From: JANQPX01 sp965204405
GTDB taxonomy: Bacteria; Pseudomonadota; Alphaproteobacteria; Geminicoccales; Geminicoccaceae
Length of the DNA stretch: 64,000 nt
Reading direction: 5' to 3'
Assembly: GCA_965204405.1 (NCBI GenBank)
Contig: CBDBEN010000004.1
Span: forward strand, 1-64,000
Positions 1 to 8,232 of the stretch are shown one piece after another; the first letter of the stretch is position 1; every line of letters begins with the position of its first letter. The notes below the pieces were generated by a model. That model was not told where the DNA came from. It saw only the letters and a list, made by a program, of their open reading frames with translations, and searched no databases. Position numbers and translations under genes: made by a program.

Positions 1-134
1 CCGCTGAAGGCAGCTTTGAATCGATAGCGCATTCCGGCCCCTTCAGGGTTCGATCAAAAACTATGGGGATGCAAACGGCGCATCGGCTTTTGTTGAGTCG
101 AGACTACGAAAGGGCATATCACACGGTTACACGG

Positions 135-560
135 GTCAATGTTAATTCCGACAAAGTATGGCGAAGCCCTGGTTACCCCATGAGCCAAGCAGTCGTAGAG
201 CCGGATTCATCTAAGCGGGCAAGCGGCATGGGACACGGGCTTCAAGGTCTTGCATGTCGGCGATGCCGCAGCGCAAACGAGGGCGGACTTTGACAAGATA
301 AAAAACGTCTTGGCGGCCTCGGGAGGCACCTTAGATGATATTGTCACACTCACAACAACTTATGTCATACTAGGCGATCATCCATGGAGGAAATCCGTCT
401 TGGATAGCAATTCCTTGGCTCCTAAGGCATTGACAAACGAGAATTTTGCTTTGGCGGCCGGGAAAGCTCTTTCTGGACACCGGAGACCAAAGGCTCTTGC
501 GACTGCTTTTTGCACGTATCTTGAATCCACCTCTTCCTCGAAGACATCTCCTAGCAAATC
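135..560 (+). pseudogene. RidA-family (YjgF/UK114) remnant, frameshifted
   Basis: Two reading frames together resemble a RidA-type enamine/imine deaminase. The first part (about 135-240) reads VNVNSDKVWRSPGYPMSQAVV. After a frame change near 240-250 the second part (about 250-360) reads VGDAAAQTRADFDKIKN followed by GGTLDDIVTLTTTYV, the familiar RidA core helix and strand. Beyond about 370 the similarity fades into unrelated sequence, and no clean start codon precedes the N-terminal part. A functional RidA is about 125-130 residues in one frame, so this is a decayed copy. Assignment to the superfamily is fairly secure; the ancestral substrate cannot be told. It lies at the left edge of an IS-rich, decayed region. 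Confidence 0.6.
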
Positions 561-717
561 CCGTCCACTTCGGGAAAGCCTCCGAATAGTACCTTGAACA
601 TCGGCCGGTCAGGATTGACGATTGCCCGGATGCTCAGGCCCTGGCCCCCATATTTGTTGACACCCCTCAATATTCTTTGAGAAGGTTAAATTGGGTGGGG
701 TTGCGGAAGATGGCGCC

Positions 718-1784
718 ATGGCAAGGCAGAAAGTTACCATCGACGAGCATGGTCAGGAGCGTGATCGTCGCGGGGAGTGGTGGTCTGGGCGTCCGGTCTA
801 TCTAGAGCCTTTGCTCGACGATCCGATAAACTATCGGAAGATCTTCAAATGGCTAACCGGGATTCCGGGATTCTTTTTTCCGTGGTTTGCGCTTTACATG
901 CTGGTGATCGGCGTTTCCTACATTTGGTTTACGCCGGCCATGGAGCGCATGCAGACCTTCGAGCCCGGCTGGATGCTCGAGATCCTGGCGCGCAATATCA
1001 TTTTTCTCTGGATCTGGTTCGGTGCCTTCCATCTCTGGTTCTACAGCTTCAAAGTTCAGGGACGACTGAAGAAGTACAATGCCAAATGGCAGGCCGAAGA
1101 CAGTCCGATCTTCCTCTTCAATAACCAGGTCTACGATAACATCTTCTGGGCTCATTCCGGGACGATTATTTGGTCCCTTTACGAGTGTGGGCTGTGGTGG
1201 GGCTATGCGAACAACTTTCTGCCCTACCTTGATCCCTATGCACATCCAGTCTTGTTCTGTCTCCTGATGATGTCGGTGCCGTTCTGGCGGAACTTTCACT
1301 TCTATCTGATTCACCGTCTGATCCACTGGAAGCCGCTCTACGACTATGTTCACTACCTGCACCACAAGAACGTCAATACGGGGCCGTGGTCGGGCATGGC
1401 GATGCACCCGGTGGAGCATCTGCTTTATTTCTCGTGCATGCTGATCCATCTGGTGGTGCCGACCCATCCGCTGCACATGTTGTTCAACGGCTTCCAGACG
1501 GGGCTAGGCCCCGGCGCTCAGCCATTCCGGCTTCGATGAGATCGTGTTCGGGAACGAAAAGGCCCTTCGGGACCGATCGCTATATGCACTACCTGCACCA
1601 CCGCTACTTCAACGTGAATTTCGGGGAGAGCAACTTCCCCATGGACAAGTGGATGGGCAGCCTGCATGACGGAACGCAGGAGTCGCATGAGCGCTTCCGC
1701 AGGAAAATGGCGGAGAAGACCCGCAAACGCGCCGAGCACGAAGCCCGCAAGGCTGTGCGACGAGAGGCCAGACAAGCTGGCTGA
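718..1784 (+). pseudogene. Sterol desaturase / fatty acid hydroxylase family protein, two frameshifts
   Basis: An integral-membrane di-iron hydroxylase of the ERG3/sterol desaturase superfamily. The ATG at 718 follows a GGAAG ribosome site. Hydrophobic helices are followed by the histidine clusters HRLIH and HYLHH, then MHPVEH. The frame beginning at 718 stops at 1537-1539. The expected continuation (ALSHSGFDEIVFGNEKA) lies in the second frame from about 1508 to 1562. The last histidine box, YMHYLHHRYF, and the C-terminus lie in the third frame to 1784. Two single-base shifts within 60 bp therefore break a gene that would otherwise encode roughly 355 residues. All histidine boxes survive, so the damage is recent or a sequencing problem; there is no slippery heptamer to suggest programmed shifting. 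Substrate is unknown. Confidence 0.72.
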
Positions 1785-2056
1785 TCCGTTCTTAGAGTGT
1801 GACGGCGGAAGAGAGAAACACCATGTTCCTGACGTTCCTGCATAGAGCGGGTCGCTAGTGAGACCGTTCAGAAGTTGGGGGTTGCTGCAATCAATTATGG
1901 TACCCAAGCCGAAACGTGATGAGGAAGGGGCGAGACGTTTGGGCTGGAAACTGATGCTGTTATGCGACGAACGAAATGAGAGGAAGCGCTGCGGTCGAAA
2001 TTGCCGATTTCGGGAAGATTGGCGCGCCTCATGGGTTGGAGGCTCTCGGATTGTAG

Positions 2057-2240
2057 TTGACGACGGCAAAAACGATCCTGCAAGAGGTTCAATCGGCGAT
2101 CGCCAAGCTGCAGGAGAAAGCACTCCATGCTGCAGCGCAGAGGCTTATCGGGCAATGTCCAAGGATACGCGTGAAGGACTATCGTGTTCGGCAGTTCCAT
2201 ACTTTGTTCGGCCATCTTTGTCTCAGAGGCTGTGTGAGAA
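2057..2240 (+). pseudogene. ISKra4-like transposase N-terminal fragment
   Basis: The translated segment LQEKALHAAAQRLIGQCPRI followed by RVKDYRVRQFHTLFG matches the layout of the N-terminal region of ISKra4-family transposases: a helix, a degenerate Cys-containing zinc-ribbon segment, then the RxKDxRxxxxxTLFG block. Only about 60 residues remain, and no catalytic region is visible. The fragment runs into the left end of the small inverted-repeat element at 2223. This is pattern recognition from a short stretch, so the family call is tentative. Confidence 0.35.
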
Positions 2241-2383
2241 GTCCTTTTTTTGGTGGCTATCAAGGTAAGATCAGCCTGATTTGCGATCATCTGAGGCTAC
2301 TAAACTGCATGAATCCAGCCTTCAGCGAGCCTCTGTGAGTGAGCCGATTGACGCTAGAAACAGACATCTCACACAGCCTCTGA
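2223..2383. repeat. MITE-like element with 17-bp terminal inverted repeats (IS5-type end)
   Basis: A perfect 17-bp inverted repeat bounds 161 bp: TCAGAGGCTGTGTGAGA at 2223-2239 and its complement at 2367-2383. The inside is non-coding. Nearly the same end (TTTCCACACAGCCTCTGA) closes the IS5-family relic at 20531-20548. This suggests a non-autonomous derivative of that element or a solo deletion remnant. A target duplication is not obvious. Confidence 0.6.
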
Positions 2384-2552
2384 TACTCCCGCGAGGCAGC
2401 TTTATACGATACGCTCACTTGCTATGGTCTGCAAAACAACAAACGTCCATGGCCGCTGTTGAAAAAAACCGGCACTTTGAGATGATGAAACACGAAAGCG
2501 ATCTGCGGCCGCCTAAGCGAATGTCAAAGAAGAGCCGCGGCAGGGAGAACGA

Positions 2553-3485
2553 ATGATGAAACGCTTACCACTTCTACTGGCCGCGTTGCTTACAACGACG
2601 CCGGCATTGGCGGCAGAATCGGATGATCCGATCAAGCTCACGCTGCATGACTGGTCAGGCCAGCTCATCACTACCAACCTGATGGGCGAGGTGCTGAAGA
2701 AGGCAGGCTACAACATCGAATACGTGCAGGCGGACTACATTGCCCAGTTTGCAGGTCTGAAGACCGGCGATCTGCATGTCGCTATGGAGATCTGGGAGAC
2801 AACAGGGCGCGAAGCCATGGACGAGGCGACTACCGCCGGGCAGGTTGTGAACCTCGGCGAGACCGGGATGCAGGCGATCGAGGAATGGTGGTATCCCGCT
2901 TACATGAAAGACGTCTGCCCTGGTCTTCCCGACTGGCAGGCGCTGAACGACTGCGCACAGGAGTTCTCGACGCCTGAAACCGCCCCACTTGGCCGCTATC
3001 TCGGTGGCCCTGTCACCTGGGGCGGGTTCGATGACGAGCGGGTCGAGGCTTTGGAGATGGATTTCGAGGTGGTCCATGCCGGCACGGATGCCGCCCTTTT
3101 CGCCGAGCTCGAATCCGCCTATCAGCGCGAGGCACCGATCGTTCTCTGGGTCTATTCCCCCCACTGGGCGCCATCGAAGTTCGACGGCGAGTTCGTCGAA
3201 TTTCCACCCTATTCACCTGAATGCTATGCGGACCCGTCCGTCGGTGTGAATCCGAATGCGGCTTATGATTGCGGAAAGCCCCGCGGCCCAATCTGGAAGG
3301 TGGCGTGGTCCGGTGTTGCTAAAAAATGGCCGGGCGCTGCGAAGGCGATCGAGAACTTCACCGTCACCAATGACGAGATGGGGGCGATGGTCTCGGCCGT
3401 GGATCTCGACGGCAAGACAGTTGAAGCCGTGGTCGCTGACTGGATGGCTGTGAACGAGGCCAAATGGTCCGCATGGATACAGTAA
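2553..3485 (+). CDS. Glycine betaine/proline betaine-type ABC transporter, substrate-binding protein
   Basis: A periplasmic binding protein of the ProX/OpuAC family (310 residues) that captures quaternary-ammonium compatible solutes for the importer encoded just downstream. A Sec signal peptide with cleavage after ALA at about residue 20 precedes the mature start AESDDPIKL. The domain is rich in Trp and Tyr, including WEEWWYP-like and WVYSPHW stretches, as expected for cation-pi boxes that bind trimethylammonium groups. The start is preceded by GGGAG at 2542-2546; a second ATG follows at once. The ATPase gene starts 90 bp downstream and the fused permease overlaps that ATPase gene, so the three form one operon. 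The exact ligand (glycine betaine, proline betaine, choline or carnitine) cannot be set from sequence. The later sarcosine oxidase genes make betaine plausible. Confidence 0.85.
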   Translation: MMKRLPLLLAALLTTTPALAAESDDPIKLTLHDWSGQLITTNLMGEVLKKAGYNIEYVQADYIAQFAGLKTGDLHVAMEIWETTGREAMDEATTAGQVVNLGETGMQAIEEWWYPAYMKDVCPGLPDWQALNDCAQEFSTPETAPLGRYLGGPVTWGGFDDERVEALEMDFEVVHAGTDAALFAELESAYQREAPIVLWVYSPHWAPSKFDGEFVEFPPYSPECYADPSVGVNPNAAYDCGKPRGPIWKVAWSGVAKKWPGAAKAIENFTVTNDEMGAMVSAVDLDGKTVEAVVADWMAVNEAKWSAWIQ

Positions 3486-3575
3486 CCCGCAGATTAGAAG
3501 AAGGCGCGTGCTAACCTCTGCGCGCGCGTTTCTCTTGCCGACATAAACTCTGATCCAACAGCGCAAAGAGGGTCG

Positions 3576-4589
3576 ATGGTAAAACCCGTCAAGCTGGATT
3601 GCCGCCATGTCTGGAAGCTTTACGGGTATGGGGGGGAACGGTTTTTGGGGGCCAATCCGGCACCGTCGCTGAAAGCCGTCCAAGACGCCGGCCTGATAGG
3701 CGCCGTGCGCGATGTCTCGGTCCAGATCCATGAGGGCGAGATTTTCGTGATCATGGGCCTTTCCGGCTCCGGAAAGTCGACGCTGGTGCGCTGCCTCTCG
3801 CGGCTGGTCGAGCCGACGGCTGGCGAGATCAAGTTCGATGGGCGAGATCTCTTGAAAGCATCAGAAGCCGAGCTGATCGAGATCCGGCGAAAAAAAATGG
3901 GCATGGTCTTCCAGCAGTTCGCCCTTCTTCCCCATCTGACGGTCCTCCAAAATGCCGCCTTCCCACTGGATGTCCAGGGCGTCGACCTCGCGACTCGCGA
4001 GGCGCGCGCGAAAGAAGTGATCGAGCTTGTGGGGCTCAAGGGACGGGAGGACAATTACCCGCGAGAACTTTCCGGCGGGCAGCAGCAGCGGGTCGGCATC
4101 GCCCGTTCGCTCGCGGTCGAGCCCGATCTCTGGTTTCTGGACGAGCCGTTCTCCGCGCTCGACCCGCTGATCCGCCGCGAAATGCAGGACGAGTTTCTTC
4201 GCCTGCAGGCGCTTCTCCACAAGACCATCGTCTTCATCACCCATGATTTCGACGAGGCTATCCGCCTTGCCGACCGCATCGCCGTCATGAAGGACGGTGC
4301 GATCGAGCAGATCGCGATGCCCGAGGAGTTGGTACTCTCGCCAGCGACTGACTATGTCGCCGAGTTCACACGCCATGTCTCCCGAGCCAAGGTCGTGCGC
4401 GCACGAAGCCTGATGACGCCGCTAAGCGACGGGCCGTTCGCGGGTGACGTGCCGGCCGATGCGACAATCGAGGAGATCGCATCAGCCGTCGAAGCCGCCG
4501 ATCAACCCTATCGCATCATGGCTGATGGCGAGCCCATCGGCATCCTGCCGAGACAGGCGGTGATCGATGTCTTGGTAGGGCGTGCATGA
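3576..4589 (+). CDS. Glycine betaine-type ABC transporter ATPase (ProV-like)
   Basis: The cytoplasmic ATPase (337 residues) that powers uptake of betaine-type osmolytes. It has the ProV/OpuAA layout. The N-terminal extension is about 40 residues, Walker A GLSGSGKST is at 61-69, and the Q-loop VFQQFALLPH is near 111-120. The ABC signature LSGGQQQRV is at about 165, Walker B FLDEP at about 187, and the switch His sits in THDFDEA. The segment after about residue 275 resembles a single worn CBS-type regulatory domain; E. coli ProV has two. The stop codon overlaps the permease start by four bases (ATGA), implying translational coupling. Neighbours are the binding protein upstream and the fused permease downstream. 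Confidence 0.88.
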   Translation: MVKPVKLDCRHVWKLYGYGGERFLGANPAPSLKAVQDAGLIGAVRDVSVQIHEGEIFVIMGLSGSGKSTLVRCLSRLVEPTAGEIKFDGRDLLKASEAELIEIRRKKMGMVFQQFALLPHLTVLQNAAFPLDVQGVDLATREARAKEVIELVGLKGREDNYPRELSGGQQQRVGIARSLAVEPDLWFLDEPFSALDPLIRREMQDEFLRLQALLHKTIVFITHDFDEAIRLADRIAVMKDGAIEQIAMPEELVLSPATDYVAEFTRHVSRAKVVRARSLMTPLSDGPFAGDVPADATIEEIASAVEAADQPYRIMADGEPIGILPRQAVIDVLVGRA

Positions 4590-6583
4590 CGAAGCGGCTG
4601 TTCTCGCCGGATGCCTTTTTCTGGTGGGCGCTTCTCCTTATCACCTGGGCGCTCTCGACCTGGTCTTTCGATCTCTACAAAGCGCTCGATGCGCGCTGGA
4701 TCATCAAATATCCGGCTGCCTGGCGCCTGCCGATGGAGGCCAATGTCACGTCGGCGATCAACTGGCTGATGGAACAGGCAAGCTTCGGCCTCTTCACGTT
4801 TCGCGACCTTACCCGAGGGATCGCCGCTCTGATCGAAGCACCCTATGAGATCGTGCGTGACCTCCTGATCGATGGCTTTTCACGCGGCCTCGGCGAAAAC
4901 GCGGTGCAGATCGCTCCGCCTTTGAGCTGGATCGCTATCATCGTGACCTTAGTCGCGATTGCCCATTATGCCGGAGACTGGCGCCTCGCCGGCTTAGTCG
5001 GCACCTGCTTTGCCTATCTCGCCATCTTCGGCCAGTGGGAAAGCGCCATGGTGACGCTCGCCTCTGTCCTGATTGCTGTTCCAATCGGGGCCGCAGGTGG
5101 GCTCATCCTCGGAATCCTCGCTTTCCGCCATCGCTGGGTCGAGCGCACCCTTCGGCCCGTTCTCGACCTGATGCAGACCGTCCCGGTCTTCGCCTATCTG
5201 GTACCCATTCTAATTCTCTTTGGCTTCGGCCCGGTCGCCGCCCTGGTCGCCACCGTGATCTACGCCATGCCGCCCATGGTGCGCGTCACCATCGTTGCTC
5301 TTCAAGGCGCGCCGCCGGAGGTGGTCGAAGTCGGGCGCATGAGCGGCTGCACCAAGCGCCAACTAATGTGGAAGATCCTGGTGCCGTCGTCACTGCCAAC
5401 ACTGATGGTCGGCGTCAATCAGGTGATCATGCTGACGCTCAATATGGTGATCATCGCCTCGATGATCGGGGCGGGCGGGCTTGGCTATGACGTGCTCGCC
5501 TCGCTTCGCCGACTCGATATCGGCGCCGGCATCGAAGCAGGCCTTGCGATCGTCGTCATGGCGATCGCGCTCGATCGCCTGAGCCAGGCCTTTGCCGAGC
5601 GCGCAGGCAACGATCGGTACGGCCGGGGCGGTACGGTGATTGAGCGTCATCCCTGGCTAACGACCGTCGTTTTCGTGGGTCTGGGAACGCTTGTGCTTGG
5701 GTTGTTTCTGCCGCCTGTTCAGAACTATCCAGCGTCCCTGACGCTCACGACGGGGCCTTTTTGGGGTCAGGCGATCGAATACATCAATGTCAACTTCTTC
5801 GACACCTTCGAGACCATCAAGACGTTCTTCCTCACCTGGTTTCTGCTGCCGGTGAAACGCTTCTTCGGGCAGATTCCCTGGCCTTGGGGGATCGCGGCGA
5901 TCGGCCTTGCCTGCTGGCGAGTCGCAGGCTGGAAGCTCGCTTTGCTCGGCATGCTCCTGACCGCCTTCATCGCCGCGAACGGGCTTTGGGCAAAGGCGAT
6001 GGTGACGATTTATCTCTGCGGCGTGTCGGTGGTCATTGCGACCGTGGTCGGTATTCCGCTCGGCGTGCTGGCTGCGGAAAACGAGCGGGCGGGCCGGATC
6101 ATCGGCGCGCTCATGGATACACTTCAGACCTTGCCGAGCTTCGTCTATCTCATCCCCGTGGTCATGCTGTTCAGGGTCGGCGATTTCTCGGCGATGATCG
6201 CCGTCATCCTTTACGCGCTCGCCCCCGCCGTTCGCTATGCAGCCCACGGCATCCGCAGCGTGCCCGAACCATTGATCGAGGCGGGCCTCGTCTCGGGATG
6301 CACACGAGGCCAGCTGCTCCGGCGGATCAAGCTACCGCTCGCCGCACCTCACCTGTTGCTCGGCCTGAACCAGACGATCATGCTGGCCTTATCCATGCTG
6401 GTGATCACCGCATTGGTCGGCACGCGCGATCTCGGCCAGGAGGTCTATATCGGGCTCACCAAGGCGAATGCCGGCCAGGGTATCATCGCCGGGCTAGCGG
6501 TCGCGTTCATTGCGATCATGGCCGATCGTATCGTCACAGCACTCGCCGAAACGTCACGCAGAAGATTGGGACTTGAGACTTGA
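4586..6583 (+). CDS. Glycine betaine-type ABC transporter permease, two fused membrane domains
   Basis: The inner-membrane permease of the betaine importer, 665 residues, about twice the usual ProW length. It contains two complete BPD_transp_1 (MetI-like) modules in tandem. Each ends with a recognisable EAA coupling loop: VVEVGRMSGCTKRQLMWKI in the first half and IEAGLVSGCTRGQLLRRI in the second. Between them lies a linker plus extra hydrophobic segments at about 350-440. A single chain can therefore supply both membrane halves of the transporter. The gene overlaps the ATPase gene by four bases. Fused permeases of this type are known in marine alphaproteobacteria, so the fusion is not itself an error. 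No terminator is clear after 6583. Confidence 0.85.
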   Translation: MTKRLFSPDAFFWWALLLITWALSTWSFDLYKALDARWIIKYPAAWRLPMEANVTSAINWLMEQASFGLFTFRDLTRGIAALIEAPYEIVRDLLIDGFSRGLGENAVQIAPPLSWIAIIVTLVAIAHYAGDWRLAGLVGTCFAYLAIFGQWESAMVTLASVLIAVPIGAAGGLILGILAFRHRWVERTLRPVLDLMQTVPVFAYLVPILILFGFGPVAALVATVIYAMPPMVRVTIVALQGAPPEVVEVGRMSGCTKRQLMWKILVPSSLPTLMVGVNQVIMLTLNMVIIASMIGAGGLGYDVLASLRRLDIGAGIEAGLAIVVMAIALDRLSQAFAERAGNDRYGRGGTVIERHPWLTTVVFVGLGTLVLGLFLPPVQNYPASLTLTTGPFWGQAIEYINVNFFDTFETIKTFFLTWFLLPVKRFFGQIPWPWGIAAIGLACWRVAGWKLALLGMLLTAFIAANGLWAKAMVTIYLCGVSVVIATVVGIPLGVLAAENERAGRIIGALMDTLQTLPSFVYLIPVVMLFRVGDFSAMIAVILYALAPAVRYAAHGIRSVPEPLIEAGLVSGCTRGQLLRRIKLPLAAPHLLLGLNQTIMLALSMLVITALVGTRDLGQEVYIGLTKANAGQGIIAGLAVAFIAIMADRIVTALAETSRRRLGLET

Positions 6584-6933
6584 CGGAAAAGGAAGGACGG
6601 GTAAGTGCGACAGCATTGTGCTACAAGACAAGCTTCGCCGAACAGGCTCCTAATTCAACGTCGTGATCTTAATTGGTCATTGAGTGCTGGCGCATTGGCG
6701 GTCAAACAATCTGAATCCATCATTTTCGGCATTGCTCCACGGATCCAGAGCTTCAATCCGGGGACGAAAAGTGTCGGTTCTTGAAAGCATAGACGCAATT
6801 ATAGTCTGCGCTTCCTGGTCATCCGCAAAAGGATATGCGGTCCTCAGGAGGACCAAAGCTGAACAAAATAGGACCGGACTCGATTTTCGAACTGCTCAAA
6901 GATCCGGCCCATAAGCCGCCGGGCGTGTTGCTA
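6584..6933. other. Non-coding stretch before an IS630 copy
   Basis: About 350 bases between the betaine permease and the left end of the IS630 element. The open frame at 6684-6914 has no ribosome site and no recognisable protein pattern. I see no gene, RNA or clear hairpin. Confidence 0.5.
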
Positions 6934-7030
6934 GAGCACTTCCGCGACAGATTGAATCATCCCTGTCTTTCAGGATGTTACGTTCAGGTGTGATGTGATT
7001 CTTTTCCAGCAAACAGAGTTGGGAGGGATC

Positions 7031-7423
7031 ATGCCGCGAGCTTACTCGTTAGATTTACGCGAACGCCTGATCGATGCTGTCGAAGCGGGCAGCTCGGCCC
7101 GAGCCGCAGCCCGTCGGCTTCAGGTGAGTGCCTCGACGGCGGTCAAATGGGTGCAGCGCAAGCGCGAGACCGGTAGCGTCGAGGCGAAGCCGATGCATGG
7201 TCATCCGCCGGCCAAGCTTTTGCCGCACAAAGATCGTCTTCTGCGGCTGGTGGCCGACGAACCGGATCTGACGCTCAAGCAGATTGGCGAACGCTTGGCG
7301 GCAGACGGCATCCATGTCAGCAAGAGCTGCCTTCACACCTTTTTGTGGCGCAACCGCATCCGCTTAAAAAAAGACCGCGCACGCCGCGGAACAGAATCGT
7401 CCAGACGTCAGGAGACGGCGTGA
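7031..7423 (+). CDS. IS630-family transposase, OrfA (DNA-binding part)
   Basis: The N-terminal, helix-turn-helix half of an IS630 transposase (130 residues). It begins MPRAYSLDLRERLIDAVEAG after a GGGAGG ribosome site at 7020-7025. The Sleeping-Beauty-like paired helices (ARRLQVSASTAVKWVQR, then LKQIGERLAADGIHVSKS) would bind the terminal repeats. Near the end of the paired-helix region the mRNA contains seven consecutive A residues (7366-7372). Losing one A, or an equivalent +1/-2 shift, joins this frame to the catalytic frame. Unshifted translation continues to a TGA at 7421-7423, giving a short DNA-binding protein that could act as an inhibitor. Confidence 0.82.
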   Translation: MPRAYSLDLRERLIDAVEAGSSARAAARRLQVSASTAVKWVQRKRETGSVEAKPMHGHPPAKLLPHKDRLLRLVADEPDLTLKQIGERLAADGIHVSKSCLHTFLWRNRIRLKKDRARRGTESSRRQETA

Positions 7424-7967
7424 GGCCTGGCGACGCGTTCAGCCGTGGATCGACCCGGATCAGCTGGTGTTTCTCGATGAAACCGGCTTCACCACGAAGA
7501 TGACGAGGCTTTATGGTCGCTGTCCGATCGGCGAGCGGCTGGTCAGCCCGGTTCCTCATGGACACTGGAAAACGCTCACCTTCATCGCTGCGCTGCGGGT
7601 CGATCGGATTGATGCGCCTTGGGTAATCGATGGTCCTATGGATGGCGCGGCGTTCCTCACCTATCTTCGGCACTGCCTGGCGCCGACGCTGAAACACGGT
7701 GATATCGTGGTCATGGACAATTTGCCTGCCCACAAGGTGGCCGGCGTCCGCCACATTCTCGAGAGAGCCGGCGCCCAGCTCTGCTATCTGCCGCCCTACT
7801 CACCGGATCTCAATCCGATCGAAAACGCGTTCGCAAAACTCAAAACCCTGATCCGAAGCGCCGGAGAGCGCACCATCAAAGGCCTGCAGAAACAGATCGG
7901 CAAAGCGCTCGACGCCTTCTCCAAAACCGAGTGTGCAAACTACTTCAAGCATGCCGGCTATGCGTAA
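7368..7967 (+). CDS. IS630-family transposase, OrfB (DDE catalytic part)
   Basis: The catalytic half of the IS630 transposase, read in the frame reached by slippage at the A7 run at 7366-7372; it has no credible independent start. The DDE motifs are visible: VFLDETGF (first Asp), IVVMDNLPAHK (second Asp) and PYSPDLNPIENAFAKLK (Glu in NPIE). It ends with the family's C-terminal helix (ALDAFSKTECANYFKHAGY). It is one functional unit with OrfA at 7031-7423. All three acidic residues are present, so the fused product should be active. Confidence 0.8.
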   Translation, partial: KKTAHAAEQNRPDVRRRREAWRRVQPWIDPDQLVFLDETGFTTKMTRLYGRCPIGERLVSPVPHGHWKTLTFIAALRVDRIDAPWVIDGPMDGAAFLTYLRHCLAPTLKHGDIVVMDNLPAHKVAGVRHILERAGAQLCYLPPYSPDLNPIENAFAKLKTLIRSAGERTIKGLQKQIGKALDAFSKTECANYFKHAGYA

Positions 7968-7986
7968 ACCTGACCAGGAAAGGCTC

Positions 7987-8232
7987 TAGTCGCAGAAACC
8001 GTTGGCCATTGAGTGATTGTCCTCTATCGTCAGCAGTTCTGCCTTTGGAGCGACTTGTGCTAAGGCAGAAATTGGCACGTTCGACTCATAAGCCTTATGG
8101 CCAGAATGCGGCGGAAAGCCGGCACGCCGAGCGATTTCCCTCTGTTGGGTCCGCTTACCAACGCATTGCCCGCGCTACGAAGTGGGGTGCTTGTTTCCGA
8201 GGTTGACCCTAAACGGCCGTTGACTTCAACGC
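7987..8232. other. Spacer between IS630 and the unknown three-gene operon
   Basis: About 245 bases to the right of the IS630 end, lying downstream of the last gene of the minus-strand operon. No reading frame with a recognisable product and no clear terminator hairpin were seen. Confidence 0.4.

Larger units (their letters stand above)
1785..2552. other. Gene-free stretch with transposon debris
   Basis: There is no convincing intact gene here. The stretch holds a short ISKra4-like transposase fragment (about 2057-2240) and a 161-bp element with 17-bp inverted ends (2223-2383), listed separately. The last 170 bases are AT-rich and presumably carry the promoter of the betaine-transporter operon that starts at 2553. 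I could not pick out a confident -35/-10 pair. Confidence 0.5.
6934..7986 (+). mobile_element. Complete IS630-family insertion sequence
   Basis: A 1053-bp element bounded by TA dinucleotides at 6932-6933 and 7987-7988, the target duplication expected of IS630/Tc1-mariner transposons. The ends are imperfect inverted repeats of about 28 bp, both beginning GAGC (GAGCACTTCCGCG at the left, GAGCCTTTCCTGG read inward from the right). It carries a transposase split into two overlapping frames joined at an A7 run (7366-7372). This copy looks intact and is the most likely source of transposase for the TA-flanked palindromic elements elsewhere in the window, whose ends also begin GAGC. Confidence 0.85.

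Noticed and set aside
530..661. Minus-strand segment reading NKYGGQGLSIRAIVNPDRP
   Set aside because: Looks protein-like for about 35 residues but ends in a stop, has no start and matches no family I can name; possibly another relic, not supportable as a feature.
1386..1784. A separate small gene in the third frame of the desaturase region
   Set aside because: Its C-terminal half is the missing end of the desaturase (histidine box YMHYLHHRYF), so it is part of the same broken gene, not an independent one.
5657..6247. A 196-codon minus-strand frame inside the betaine permease gene
   Set aside because: Mirror frame of a high-GC membrane-protein gene; its composition (many Arg, His, Asp) is typical of such shadows. 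The + strand frame has clear permease motifs.
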